Assembly: GCF_020387415.1 (NCBI RefSeq)
Contig: NZ_JAGWCB010000018.1
Span: forward strand, 310,001 to 374,000
Direction: 5' to 3'
From: Ideonella benzenivorans
Lineage (GTDB): Bacteria > Pseudomonadota > Gammaproteobacteria > Burkholderiales > Burkholderiaceae_C
DNA: 64,000 bases
Shown here: one piece after another, positions 17,410-25,568 of the stretch
Layout: the number at the start of each line of letters is the position of its first letter
Numbering within the stretch: position 1 is the stretch's first letter
Notes under the pieces: model-generated
Seen by the model: only the letters and a program-made list of their open reading frames with translations
What the model was told of the DNA's origin: nothing
Database searches by the model: none
Made by a program: the position numbers and the translations under genes

Positions 17410-18030
17410 TCAGGGCAGATCGGTCTCGGGCCGGTCGCGCGGCACCAGCACGAGGTAGGCCGGCACCGGCTGGCCGGCCAGCGGCTTGACCATCACCCGC
17501 AGCAGGTTGGTCCGGTCGCTGGACAGGATGTGCTCCCGCAAACGGACCGGCGCAAAGCCACGCCCGGCCCAGAAATGCTCGGCCCGGGTGTTGCCCACCA
17601 CGACGCCCAGGCGCATCCACTGCGCGCCGCCCTGCACCGCCCAGTCCTCCAGGGCCTGGTAGAGGGCGCGGGCCAGACCGCTGCCGTGCAGCCCGGTGGC
17701 CAGCAGGAACAGGGCCACATGCCAGACACCGGGCGCCATCATGTCGCGCACGACGATGGTCACCCCCACCAGCGTGCCATCCGGGCCGAACAGGCCTAGG
17801 CATTCCTGGTCGCGGTAGGGCATCTCGGGCGGCGGCCGGTCGTCGAAGGCCTCCTGGGCCTCGCCGGGCCAGGCTGGGCGGCCGCTGACGACCTCGAAGT
17901 ACAGCGGGTTGGCGTCGTAGAGGGCCTGCAGCAGCGGTACCTCGTCGGCGCGCAAGGGACGGGCATGGTGACCCCGGGCCTGGAAACGCCATTCCGGCGC
18001 CAGGCCGGTCAAAGCATCCGGCAGAGTCAT
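17410..18030 (-). CDS. GNAT family N-acetyltransferase
   Basis: A 206-residue protein with GNAT features: a beta strand GTLVGVTIVVRD, the acetyl-CoA pyrophosphate loop ATGLHGSGLARALYQALEDW, and the WMRLGVVVGNTRAEHFWAGRGF block that matches the late GNAT motif (N-x-x-A-x-x-F/Y...GF). The substrate is unknown. It lies nine bases downstream of another GNAT gene on the same strand, so the two form a small operon of unlike acetyltransferases. Confidence 0.82.
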   Translation of the reverse strand: MTLPDALTGLAPEWRFQARGHHARPLRADEVPLLQALYDANPLYFEVVSGRPAWPGEAQEAFDDRPPPEMPYRDQECLGLFGPDGTLVGVTIVVRDMMAPGVWHVALFLLATGLHGSGLARALYQALEDWAVQGGAQWMRLGVVVGNTRAEHFWAGRGFAPVRLREHILSSDRTNLLRVMVKPLAGQPVPAYLVLVPRDRPETDLP

Positions 18031-18039
18031 CCCGCCATG

Positions 18040-18630
18040 CTACGCCCCAGCCTCGGGCAGACGGGCGTAGAGGCACAGGTTGCGCAGCGAGCCATCCGGG
18101 CCCCGTTGCGCGTGGCGTTGGATGCCTTCCAGCAGAAACCCGCTGCGCTCGGCCACCCGTCGCGAACGGACATTGGCCTCGTCGGCAACCAACTCCACCC
18201 GCTGCATGAACAGCTGGCGGAAAGCCAGCTCGGTGACGGCCCGGACCGCCTCGGTGATCAGGCCCCGGCCGGTGTCGCCGGTGCGGCACCAGTAGCCCAC
18301 CTCGATCTTGGGCACCAGCCATTCGGGCCGGTGCAAACCAGCAAGGCCCACCAGGCGCCTGCTGGCCCGCTCGATCAGCAGGAAAGGGAAATCCTTGCGC
18401 AGCAGGACCTGGGCCTGGCTTTGGCGGCAGAACAGTTCGGAAGCCTGGACCGTGGGCTCGGCCGCCACCCACGGCAGCAGGCCCATGAAGCGGCGCAGTT
18501 CAACGATGGACTCGGCCAGCGCCTCGTGGACCGCCCCCCCATCCCCGGCCTGCGGTGTGCGCAGCAACAGCCGCTCGGTCTCGATCGTGCTGGGCAGATC
18601 CAGCCGCAGGGGATGGAATGGCATGGTCAT
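18040..18630 (-). CDS. GNAT family N-acetyltransferase (RimJ/RimL-like)
   Basis: A 196-residue RimJ/RimL-type enzyme: ETERLLLRTPQAGDGGAVHEA at the N-terminus, then GYWCRTGDTGRGLITEAVRAV (acetyl-CoA loop region) and ELVADEANVRSRRVAERSGF near the end. It is unrelated in detail to its downstream neighbour at 17410 and leads the pair. A ribosomal or small-amine substrate is plausible from family knowledge; nothing nearby narrows it. Confidence 0.88.
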   Translation of the reverse strand: MTMPFHPLRLDLPSTIETERLLLRTPQAGDGGAVHEALAESIVELRRFMGLLPWVAAEPTVQASELFCRQSQAQVLLRKDFPFLLIERASRRLVGLAGLHRPEWLVPKIEVGYWCRTGDTGRGLITEAVRAVTELAFRQLFMQRVELVADEANVRSRRVAERSGFLLEGIQRHAQRGPDGSLRNLCLYARLPEAGA

Positions 18631-18714
18631 CGCACTTCAGCAAGGCCATCGCGCGCACAGCGCGTGGGGGTGACCATTGTGCGTGAGACGACAACGCCCA
18701 CCCCCTGCCCCAGC

Positions 18715-19497
18715 TCAGGCCGCAATGCGTTTGGCGATCGCCCGCTCCAGCCACTGCGGCCCGCCGCCCGACAGCCGGAACAGCCAGCGGGCCATGCCGC
18801 CCACCGGCCAGTGCACCCGGCCCCGGCCACGGGCCTGGGCGGTGCGCCAGACCTGCTCGGCCACGTCCTCGGCGGTCAGCCGCACGCCCAGGCGGCGAAT
18901 GCTCTGCGCGTCCATGTCCTGCACCATCGCGGTCTGCACGAACAGCGGCATCAGGTCCTGCACGCGGATGCCGTCCTTCTCCCACTCGATGCTCAGTGCC
19001 TCGGTCAGCCCGCGCACCGCGAACTTGCTGGCCGAGTAGGTGGCCAGCGAGGCTTGGCCGTAGATCGCCGCGGTGGAGCACAGGTTGATGACCTGCGCGC
19101 CCGGCGTGGCCGCCAGCAGCGGGTGGGCCAGCCAGCAGCCGTTGAGCACCCCGGTGACATTCACGTCGACCACCGCGTGGTGCTTTTCCAGCGGCGACTG
19201 GGCGAAGGGGCCGGAGATCAGGATGCCGGCGTTGTTGACCAGCAGGTCCAGGCGGCCGAAGCGTTCGCGCACGGTGGCCAGGGCCGCCGTCCACTGGGCC
19301 GGCTCGGTCACGTCCAGGGGCAGGCCCAGGCAGCGCGTCTCGCCCAGGCCGCGCACCAGATCGGCCAGGCCGGTGGCGTCGATGTCCCCGGCGATGACGA
19401 ACCAGCCCTCGCGGGCAAAACGGCGGGCGGTGGCGCGGCCGATGCCGGTGGCGGCACCGGTGATCAGGACGCAGCGGCTTGGGGTGTCGTCGGCCAT
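18715..19497 (-). CDS. SDR family oxidoreductase, BVMO operon
   Basis: A 260-residue classical short-chain dehydrogenase: cofactor loop TGAATGIG, LLVNNAGI, and catalytic Ser and YSASK. Its start overlaps the end of the BVMO-esterase gene by 34 bases, so it is the last member of the ALDH-BVMO/esterase-SDR operon. It most likely interconverts the alcohol and ketone that feed or leave the Baeyer-Villiger step. The M. tuberculosis mymA operon has an SDR (Rv3085) in the equivalent company. The Asp in GDIDATG after the second strand suggests a preference for NAD(H). Confidence 0.9.
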   Translation of the reverse strand: MADDTPSRCVLITGAATGIGRATARRFAREGWFVIAGDIDATGLADLVRGLGETRCLGLPLDVTEPAQWTAALATVRERFGRLDLLVNNAGILISGPFAQSPLEKHHAVVDVNVTGVLNGCWLAHPLLAATPGAQVINLCSTAAIYGQASLATYSASKFAVRGLTEALSIEWEKDGIRVQDLMPLFVQTAMVQDMDAQSIRRLGVRLTAEDVAEQVWRTAQARGRGRVHWPVGGMARWLFRLSGGGPQWLERAIAKRIAA

Positions 19498-21977
19498 GGG
19501 GCGGGGGCTCCTTCAGAAGCGGTCGGGGTCGCAAGAGTGGCTGAGGCCGCGGCCCGGGCCATGAAGCGCTGGCTGGCCTGGCCCAGGGCCTGCACCGCGG
19601 CGGCAGCCGAGGCCAGGTAGCCCGCCTGCAGCTGGAACACATGCCAGCGCCGGGCGTGCACCTCCAGCTGCGCCGGCAGGCCGCAGGCCTGGGCGTGGCG
19701 GGCCAGGGCCAGCGCGTGGCCGCGCAGGATCTCCTCCTCACCCACCTGGATGAACAGCGGCGGCAGGCCGGCCAGGTCCTGGCTCAGCGGCTGGTGCTCC
19801 GGCGCGTCGGCCGGCGCGGCGTACCAGCGCAGGGCCTGGGTGAGCCAGCCCGGGCGCAGCATGGGGTCGCGCTGGGCGGGGTCGGTGGAGCCGCCCTCGG
19901 TGCGCAGGTCCGTCACCGGCGAGAGCAGCAGCAGCCCGGCCGCCGGGGCCTCGCCCAAGGCCTTGAGCCGCAGGGCCAGCGCCAGGGCCAGCGCACCACC
20001 GGCCGAATCGCCCGCGATGACGATGCGCCCGGCCGGCAGGCCGCGGGCCCGCAGCGCCCGCCACACCGCCAGCGCGTCGTCCAGCCCCGCGGGGTAAGGG
20101 TGCTCGGGCGCCAGCCGGTAGTCCACCACCCAGACGGGGCATTGCGCGGCCGGGGCCAGGCGGCTGCTCAGGCTGCGGTGGGTGGCCGGGCCGCCCAGGC
20201 AGAAGGCGCCGCCGTGCAGGTAGAGGATGGCGCCGTCGGCGGCCTCGCTGCGGCCGGGCGGGCTGAGGACTTCCACCGGGACGGCGCCGACGCGTTCCTG
20301 GCGCCGCTGCACGCCGCCGCCGGCGAACATGGTGAGCGTCAGCACCCGCGCCACCGCGCGCTGCAGCGGCGCGTTCAGCGGCGGGCCCACCAGCAGGCGG
20401 AAGCTGTGGCGCAGCAGGCTGCGCAGGCCGGCGGCCACCACGGCCTCGCTGCGGCTGGCGGGCTCGCGCAGCTCCACCGCACCGGGCAGGCCGGGGGCCT
20501 CGGCCAGCGGCCGGCTCAGGCGGTAGGCCGACAGCGAGGACCAGCGTGTCCAGGCCCGGAAGCTCAGCGTGAAGCCGGGCCAGTTGGTGGGGTTGTGGCC
20601 GCGGGCGTCGATGTACCAGCTGCGGCAGCCGTTCCACACCGTGGCCGTCAGCCGGCGCTGCACCCAGCGGTTGAAGCGGCCGAAGCGGCCGGGGTCCACC
20701 TCCAGCGCGGTGGCGCCGGCCTGCTGCATCGCCCGCCGGCAGCGCATCACATGGGCGATCTGGCTCTCCAGCATGTAGACGATGGAGTTGTGGCCCAGGT
20801 TGGTGTTGGGCCCGTAGAGCGTGAACAGGTTGGGAAAGCCCGGCACCGTCAGGCCCAGGTAGGCGGCCGCGCCCTCGCGCCAGGCTTCGTCCAGCGTGCG
20901 GCCGTCACGGCCGGTGATGCGCATGGGCGCCAGGAACTCGGTGGCCGCGAAGCCGGTGCCGTAGACCAGCACGTCGGCCGGGTGCAGCCGCCCGTCCACC
21001 GTCTCCACCCCCGCGGGCGTGATGCGGCGGATGCCCTCGGTCACCAGGGCCACGTTGGGCCGGGCCATGGTGGCCAGGTAGGTGGAAGACAGCAGGATGC
21101 GCTTGCAGCCGATGGGGTAGTCGGGCGTCAGGCGCTGGCGCAGCGCGGCGTCGGGCACCTGGCGCTTCAGCAAGCGCTGGAAGGGCCCACCCACCGCCCA
21201 GCGCATCAGGCCCTTGAAGCGGGTGAAGGCCAGGGCCTGGGATTCGTAGTGCAGGTAGATGCCCAGGCGGCGCAGCCGCATGCGCCAGGGCTGGCGCCGC
21301 ATGGCGCTCTGCTCGGCCGCGCTGTAGGGGCGGTCCGGCCGCGGCAGCACATAGGCGGCCGAGCGCTGGAACACGCTGAGCTGGCTCACCCGCGGCGCGA
21401 TGGCCGGCACGAACTGGATGGCCGAGGCACCGGTGCCGATCACCGCCACCCGCTGGCCTTCCAGCGCCACGCCATGGTCCCATTGCGCGGAGTGGAAGCG
21501 CGGGCCGGCGAAGTCCGCCAGGCCGGGGATGTTCGGCAGGGCCGGGCGGCTGAGCTGGCCCACGGCGGTGATCAGCTGGCGGGCCTGCAGGCGCTCGCCA
21601 TCGGCCAGCGTCACCGTCCAGCCCTGGGCGGCATCGTCCCAGGCGGCCTCGCGCACCTCGGTGTGCAGGCGCAGGTGGCGGCGCAGGTCGTACTTGTCGG
21701 CGCAGTGGCGCAGGTAGTCCAGGATCTCGGGCTGGGTGGCGAAGCTGCGCGACCAGTCGGGCTTGGGCTCGAAGGAGAAGGAGTAGAGGTGCGAGGGCAC
21801 GTCGCAGGCGGCGCCGGGGTAGGCGTTGTCGCGCCAGACGCCGCCCACGTCGCCGCCCTTCTCCAGGATCAGGAAGCGGGTCTCGCCGGCCTGGCGCAGC
21901 GCCACGGCCATGCCCAGCCCGGCAAAGCCGCTGCCGATGATCAGGGCGTCCAGCATCTCGGTGTTCGTGTCGGCCAT
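19464..21977 (-). CDS. natural fusion: Baeyer-Villiger monooxygenase plus HSL-type esterase
   Basis: A single 837-residue frame holding two enzymes. Residues 1-500 form a flavoprotein monooxygenase: FAD loop GSGFAG (15-20), BVMO fingerprint FAGPRFHSAQWD (156-167) and NADPH loop GTGASA (181-186). Residues 570-800 form an alpha/beta hydrolase of the hormone-sensitive-lipase family: oxyanion motif LHGGAF (587-592), nucleophile GDSAGG (Ser-658) and His-779 in WHVF; the usual acidic residue appears as Glu near 747-749 rather than Asp. The pair would turn a ketone into an ester and hydrolyse it. ATG at 21977 is eight bases after the ALDH stop. No stop or frameshift separates the domains. Confidence 0.93.
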   Translation of the reverse strand: MADTNTEMLDALIIGSGFAGLGMAVALRQAGETRFLILEKGGDVGGVWRDNAYPGAACDVPSHLYSFSFEPKPDWSRSFATQPEILDYLRHCADKYDLRRHLRLHTEVREAAWDDAAQGWTVTLADGERLQARQLITAVGQLSRPALPNIPGLADFAGPRFHSAQWDHGVALEGQRVAVIGTGASAIQFVPAIAPRVSQLSVFQRSAAYVLPRPDRPYSAAEQSAMRRQPWRMRLRRLGIYLHYESQALAFTRFKGLMRWAVGGPFQRLLKRQVPDAALRQRLTPDYPIGCKRILLSSTYLATMARPNVALVTEGIRRITPAGVETVDGRLHPADVLVYGTGFAATEFLAPMRITGRDGRTLDEAWREGAAAYLGLTVPGFPNLFTLYGPNTNLGHNSIVYMLESQIAHVMRCRRAMQQAGATALEVDPGRFGRFNRWVQRRLTATVWNGCRSWYIDARGHNPTNWPGFTLSFRAWTRWSSLSAYRLSRPLAEAPGLPGAVELREPASRSEAVVAAGLRSLLRHSFRLLVGPPLNAPLQRAVARVLTLTMFAGGGVQRRQERVGAVPVEVLSPPGRSEAADGAILYLHGGAFCLGGPATHRSLSSRLAPAAQCPVWVVDYRLAPEHPYPAGLDDALAVWRALRARGLPAGRIVIAGDSAGGALALALALRLKALGEAPAAGLLLLSPVTDLRTEGGSTDPAQRDPMLRPGWLTQALRWYAAPADAPEHQPLSQDLAGLPPLFIQVGEEEILRGHALALARHAQACGLPAQLEVHARRWHVFQLQAGYLASAAAAVQALGQASQRFMARAAASATLATPTASEGAPAPWPTTPQAAAS

Positions 21978-21985
21978 CGTCTGCC

Positions 21986-23407
21986 TCAACCCAGGCGCTG
22001 CAGCAGGCCCAGCAGGCGCTCGAAGGTGGCGCCGTAGGGCGGGCGGAACAGCGCGGTGCCGGCCCAGCGCGACTGGTGGAACACGGGCTTCAACTTGCTG
22101 AAGGTGTTGAAGCCCCACTCGCCGTGGTAGGCCCCCATGCCGCTGGCGCCCACGCCGCCGAAGGGCTGGTGCTCCTGGCCCAGGTGCCACAGGCAGTCGT
22201 TGACGGTGACGCCGCCGGAGATCGTCTCGCGCAGCACCCGGTCGCGGTGGGCCGTGTCGCGGCCGAACCAGTACAGGGCCAGCGGCCGGTCGCCTTGCTG
22301 GACGTGGCCGATGGCCGCGTCCAGCGAGGGCACTTCCAGGATGGGCAGCACCGGGCCGAAGATCTCCTCGCGCATCAGACGCGCGCCCGCCGGCGGGTTG
22401 AGCACCAAGGTCGGCGCGATCTTGCGCGTGCCCTGCTCCAGCGACTCGTGGGCCGGGTTGACCTGCATGATGGTGGCACCCAGGCCGGCGGCCTCGGCCA
22501 CCATGTCGCGCAGCCGGGCGTGGTGCCGCGGGCTGACGATGGCGGTGTAGTCGGGGTTGTCGCGCAGCGTCGGGTACATGCGCTCGGCCGCGCGGGCGAT
22601 GCGCCGCGCCAGGGCCTCGCCCTGGCCGGTGGGCACCAGCACGTAGTCGGGCGCCACGCAGGTCTGGCCGGCGTTGAGCAGCTTGCCGTAGGCGATGCGC
22701 TGGGCCGCCTCGTCCAGGTCGGCGGAGCTGTCGATGATGGCCGGCGACTTGCCCCCCAGCTCCAGCGTCACCGGCGTCAGGTTGGCGGCGGCGGCCTGGG
22801 CCACCAGCCGGCCCACCGGGGTCGAGCCGGTGAAGAACAGGTGGTCGAAGGGCAGGTGGCTGAAGGCCTGGCCCACGCTGGCGTCGCCGGTCACCACGCT
22901 CATCTCATCGGGCGCGAAGGCCTCGGCCACCGCGTGCGCCAGCAGGGCCGAGAAGGCCGGGGTCAGCTCCGAAGGCTTGATCAGCACCCGGTTGCCCGCG
23001 GCCAGCGCCGCCAGCGCCGGGCCCAGCGAGAGCTGCAGCGGGTAGTTCCAGGGCGCCACCACGCCCACCACGCCCAGCGGCTGGGGCAGCAGGCGGTTGC
23101 GCCCGGGCAGGAAGTGCAGCTGGGTGGGCACGCGCCGCTCGCGCATCCAGCCCTTCAGATGGCGCAGCGCATGGCGCAGGCCGGCGCGCACCACGAAGGC
23201 CTCGGCCAGCCGGGTCTCGTGCGGGCTGCGGCCGCTGAAGTCGGCGCTGATGGCCTGCACCAGGGCCGCTTCGTGGCGGTCCAGCAGCGCCCCCAGGCGC
23301 TGCAGCCGGTCGCGCCGCTCGGCCAGCGTCGGAAAGGGCTGGCGGCCAAAGGCCTGGCGCTGGGCCTCGAAACGGTCCACCAGGGGGGAGGGCGGGGTCT
23401 GCTGCAC
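21986..23407 (-). CDS. aldehyde dehydrogenase (coniferyl-aldehyde dehydrogenase-like)
   Basis: A 473-residue NAD(P)+-dependent aldehyde dehydrogenase with VVAPWNYPLQL, FTGSTPVGR, catalytic Glu in LELGGKSP and catalytic Cys in NAGQTCVAPDY. The length and the C-terminal hydrophobic stretch fit the class 3/coniferyl aldehyde dehydrogenase branch. It is the promoter-proximal gene of the operon, with the BVMO-esterase gene beginning eight bases after its stop, so it probably oxidises the aldehyde made once the ester product is cleaved and its alcohol oxidised. The AraC-type regulator is divergent from it. Confidence 0.93.
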   Translation of the reverse strand: MQQTPPSPLVDRFEAQRQAFGRQPFPTLAERRDRLQRLGALLDRHEAALVQAISADFSGRSPHETRLAEAFVVRAGLRHALRHLKGWMRERRVPTQLHFLPGRNRLLPQPLGVVGVVAPWNYPLQLSLGPALAALAAGNRVLIKPSELTPAFSALLAHAVAEAFAPDEMSVVTGDASVGQAFSHLPFDHLFFTGSTPVGRLVAQAAAANLTPVTLELGGKSPAIIDSSADLDEAAQRIAYGKLLNAGQTCVAPDYVLVPTGQGEALARRIARAAERMYPTLRDNPDYTAIVSPRHHARLRDMVAEAAGLGATIMQVNPAHESLEQGTRKIAPTLVLNPPAGARLMREEIFGPVLPILEVPSLDAAIGHVQQGDRPLALYWFGRDTAHRDRVLRETISGGVTVNDCLWHLGQEHQPFGGVGASGMGAYHGEWGFNTFSKLKPVFHQSRWAGTALFRPPYGATFERLLGLLQRLG

Positions 23408-23459
23408 GGCGTTGTCTCCACGTTGAACCGGCGCCGGGCGGCCGGACCCGGCTCCCGCA

Positions 23460-23469
23460 CGAACGTTCG
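23460..23469. promoter_or_regulatory. palindrome CGAACGTTCG in the ALDH/AraC divergent region
   Basis: A perfect 10-bp palindrome 53 bp upstream of the ALDH start. The same 190-bp region also holds a perfect inverted repeat AGAGGCC (23519-23525) / GGCCTCT (23554-23560) nearer the AraC gene. Either could be a regulator site; AraC proteins more often bind direct repeats, so this is tentative. Confidence 0.3.
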
Positions 23470-23597
23470 ATGCACGGCCGCGATGATGCCGAGCCCACGG
23501 CGCGGCCCCCAGGGCGTCAGAGGCCGTTCACTTTATGATTTGGGCCAATTGATGGCCTCTCAGGGAAAGTCGGGAGGCCCGGGACGGACACCGCGCG

Positions 23598-24638
23598 ATG
23601 AACAACGTCTGGGATTTCCACCGCAGCCCGGCCAGTGTGGCGCTGATGCTGGCCTATGGCCGCGAACAGGGCCTTGCGCCCGCGACGCTGCTGGCCGGCA
23701 GCCGGCTGACCGAGGCCCAGCTGGTCGATCCGAACACCCTGCTCTCGGCCGCCCAGGAACTGGCGGTGGTGAGCCAGCTGCTGCGGGCCCTGGGCCACCC
23801 GCCCGGGCTGGGCCTGGCGGTCGGCGCGCGTTACCACTTCTCGCACTACGGCCTGTGGGGTTACGGCCTGATCACCTGCGCCACCGCGGGCGACGCGCTG
23901 GCGCTGGCGCTGCGCTTCCTGCCGCTCAGCCACGCCTTCACCACCATCGCCTACCGCGAGGAGGGCCCGCTGGGCGTGCTGAGTTTCGGCGCGCCCGACG
24001 TGGCCCCGGGCCTGCAGCGCTTTCTGGTCGAGCGCGACCTGGCCGGCGCGGCGGTGCTGCTGCAGGAGGTGGCCGGCGCCGACGTACCGCTGGCCTGGCT
24101 GCGCCTGCAGGCTCCACGCCCGGCCACCCGCGGTCGCCCCGCCCCGGCGCTGGACCGCCCGGTGGCCGGCGCGGTGCCGCAATGGGGCGCACCCGACACC
24201 AGCCTGGCCTTCGACCGCCGGCTGCTGACGCGGCCCCTGCCGCAGGCCAACGCGCTGACGCTGGCGCAGTGCGAGCAGCTCTGCGCCCAGCTGCTGGAGC
24301 AGCGCCGCGCCCGGCTGGGCACCGCGCAGCAGGTGCGCCAGCAGCTGGCCCACCGTGGCGCCGCCCCGGCCCACCGCACCCTGGGCGCGCTGGCCCGCCA
24401 GCTGCACCTGAGCGAGCGCACCTTGAAGCGCCGCCTGCAGGCCGAGGGCACGTCCCTGCGGGCGCTGCAGGCCCAGGCCCGTCAGGCCCAGGCCCTGGCC
24501 CTGCTGGCCGACGCCCGGCTCAGCCTGGGCGAGGTGGCCGACCGCCTGGGCTTTGCCGACCTCTCCAGCTTTTCCCAGGCCTTCAAGCGCTGGCAGGGGG
24601 TGTCGCCGCGGGCGTACCGCCTTCAGCGCGACGGCTGA
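23598..24638 (+). CDS. AraC family regulator with Arabinose_bd N-terminal domain (VirS/OruR-like)
   Basis: A 346-residue regulator. Residues about 15-200 match the Arabinose_bd-type sensing domain seen in OruR and mycobacterial VirS (LGLAVGARYHFSHYGLWGYG is characteristic), and residues about 255-340 form the AraC double HTH (LSERTLKRRLQAEGTSLRAL; VADRLGFADLSSFSQAFKRW). It is divergent from the ALDH-BVMO/esterase-SDR operon and is the obvious candidate to control it, as VirS controls mymA in M. tuberculosis. The inducer is unknown, presumably a ketone, alcohol or fatty-acid-like compound. Confidence 0.92.
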   Translation: MNNVWDFHRSPASVALMLAYGREQGLAPATLLAGSRLTEAQLVDPNTLLSAAQELAVVSQLLRALGHPPGLGLAVGARYHFSHYGLWGYGLITCATAGDALALALRFLPLSHAFTTIAYREEGPLGVLSFGAPDVAPGLQRFLVERDLAGAAVLLQEVAGADVPLAWLRLQAPRPATRGRPAPALDRPVAGAVPQWGAPDTSLAFDRRLLTRPLPQANALTLAQCEQLCAQLLEQRRARLGTAQQVRQQLAHRGAAPAHRTLGALARQLHLSERTLKRRLQAEGTSLRALQAQARQAQALALLADARLSLGEVADRLGFADLSSFSQAFKRWQGVSPRAYRLQRDG

Positions 24639-24653
24639 GGCCCTGCGCCTCAG
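24635..24653. terminator. candidate bidirectional terminator over two convergent stop codons
   Basis: CTGAGGC-CCTGC-GCCTCAG forms a perfect 7-bp stem that includes the stop codon of the AraC gene and the stop of the Mrr-type gene. There is no T-tract, so termination efficiency is uncertain. Confidence 0.4.
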
Positions 24654-25489
24654 TCCAAGGGCAGGGTGCCCCGGCAAGCGGGGTAGCCGGTGCAGCCCCA
24701 GAACGCCTTGCCGGCGTTGGCGCCGCGCTGGGCCACACGGCGCACCATGACCTGGCCGCAGCGCGGGCACGCCGGCGGCGTCGGCTGAATCGGCGTGGTG
24801 GCTGTCACAGGCGGGGTCGGGGAGGCCGCGGACTGCACCTGCTGGATCAGGCCGAGCAGGCGGGGACCGTCGATCAGCCGGACATGCCGCCCTTCGGCGA
24901 ACGCGCGGGCCTCGTCGGTGAAGCGACCGGAGGTGACGACGAAGCCACTGGCGGCGCCACGGGCGGCCATCACGCCATAGTGGGCGCGCACCACGTCCAC
25001 GCCCACCCGGAAGGCCCGCCATTGCTTGCACTGCACCAGATGGGTCTCGCCATCGCGCCGCAGCACCAGGTCCACGCCGCCGTCGGGGCCGCCACCGCCG
25101 GTCTCCAGCACCTGAAAGCCCTGTTGGCGGAAGATTTCACCCACCAGCTGTTCGAACGCCTGCCACGACATGCCCTGCAGGGCATCGGCCGTCGGGTTGG
25201 CACTGACGTTGGCGACCAACGCCTGGCGCTGGCGGCGGCCGAACCACGACACCCCCGCGCTGACCAGGCACAGCCCCGGCAGCAGGTACTGGCCGGCCCC
25301 GGCCAGGCTGCGCCAGAGCATCTGGCTGATGAACGTTGGGTCCCCGCGGAGGACCGGGGCAGGCTGCTGCGCCACATGGTGCAGCCCCAGGTAGAGCAGC
25401 AGCGCAAGGCCAACGCCGGCCCACCACGGCAGCAGCGCCACCAGCTCCATGAAGTCCTCGAGGGGACTGCTTTTCTTTCGACGTGCCAT
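24650..25489 (-). CDS. membrane-associated Mrr-type restriction endonuclease with C-terminal zinc finger
   Basis: A 279-residue protein: basic N-terminus, two hydrophobic segments (about residues 22-40 and 65-85), an Mrr_cat domain at about 105-215 and a topoisomerase-type C4 zinc ribbon at the C-terminus (CPRCGQVMVRR ... FWGCTGYPACRG). The nuclease core is intact: GQDGGVDL-like GGPDGGVDLVL and QCKQW, the D-(Q/E)-x-K pattern of Mrr. Such proteins cleave modified or foreign DNA, although membrane-bound ones are poorly understood. It stands alone without a methyltransferase, so a modification-dependent role is more likely than a classical type II system. Confidence 0.88.
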   Translation of the reverse strand: MARRKKSSPLEDFMELVALLPWWAGVGLALLLYLGLHHVAQQPAPVLRGDPTFISQMLWRSLAGAGQYLLPGLCLVSAGVSWFGRRQRQALVANVSANPTADALQGMSWQAFEQLVGEIFRQQGFQVLETGGGGPDGGVDLVLRRDGETHLVQCKQWRAFRVGVDVVRAHYGVMAARGAASGFVVTSGRFTDEARAFAEGRHVRLIDGPRLLGLIQQVQSAASPTPPVTATTPIQPTPPACPRCGQVMVRRVAQRGANAGKAFWGCTGYPACRGTLPLD

Positions 25490-25568
25490 GGATCGTTCTC
25501 TCCCTAGAGAGACAGGATCCTAGGGCCGGGGGATGACGGTTCGGAGGTGAATACTGCCGAAACCCGGC

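Noticed and set aside
22076-25507. A 1143-codon open frame on the plus strand
   Set aside because: It is antisense to ALDH, crosses the AraC gene in another frame and the Mrr gene, and its translation is Arg/Gly/His/Gln rich without any family; a high-GC shadow.
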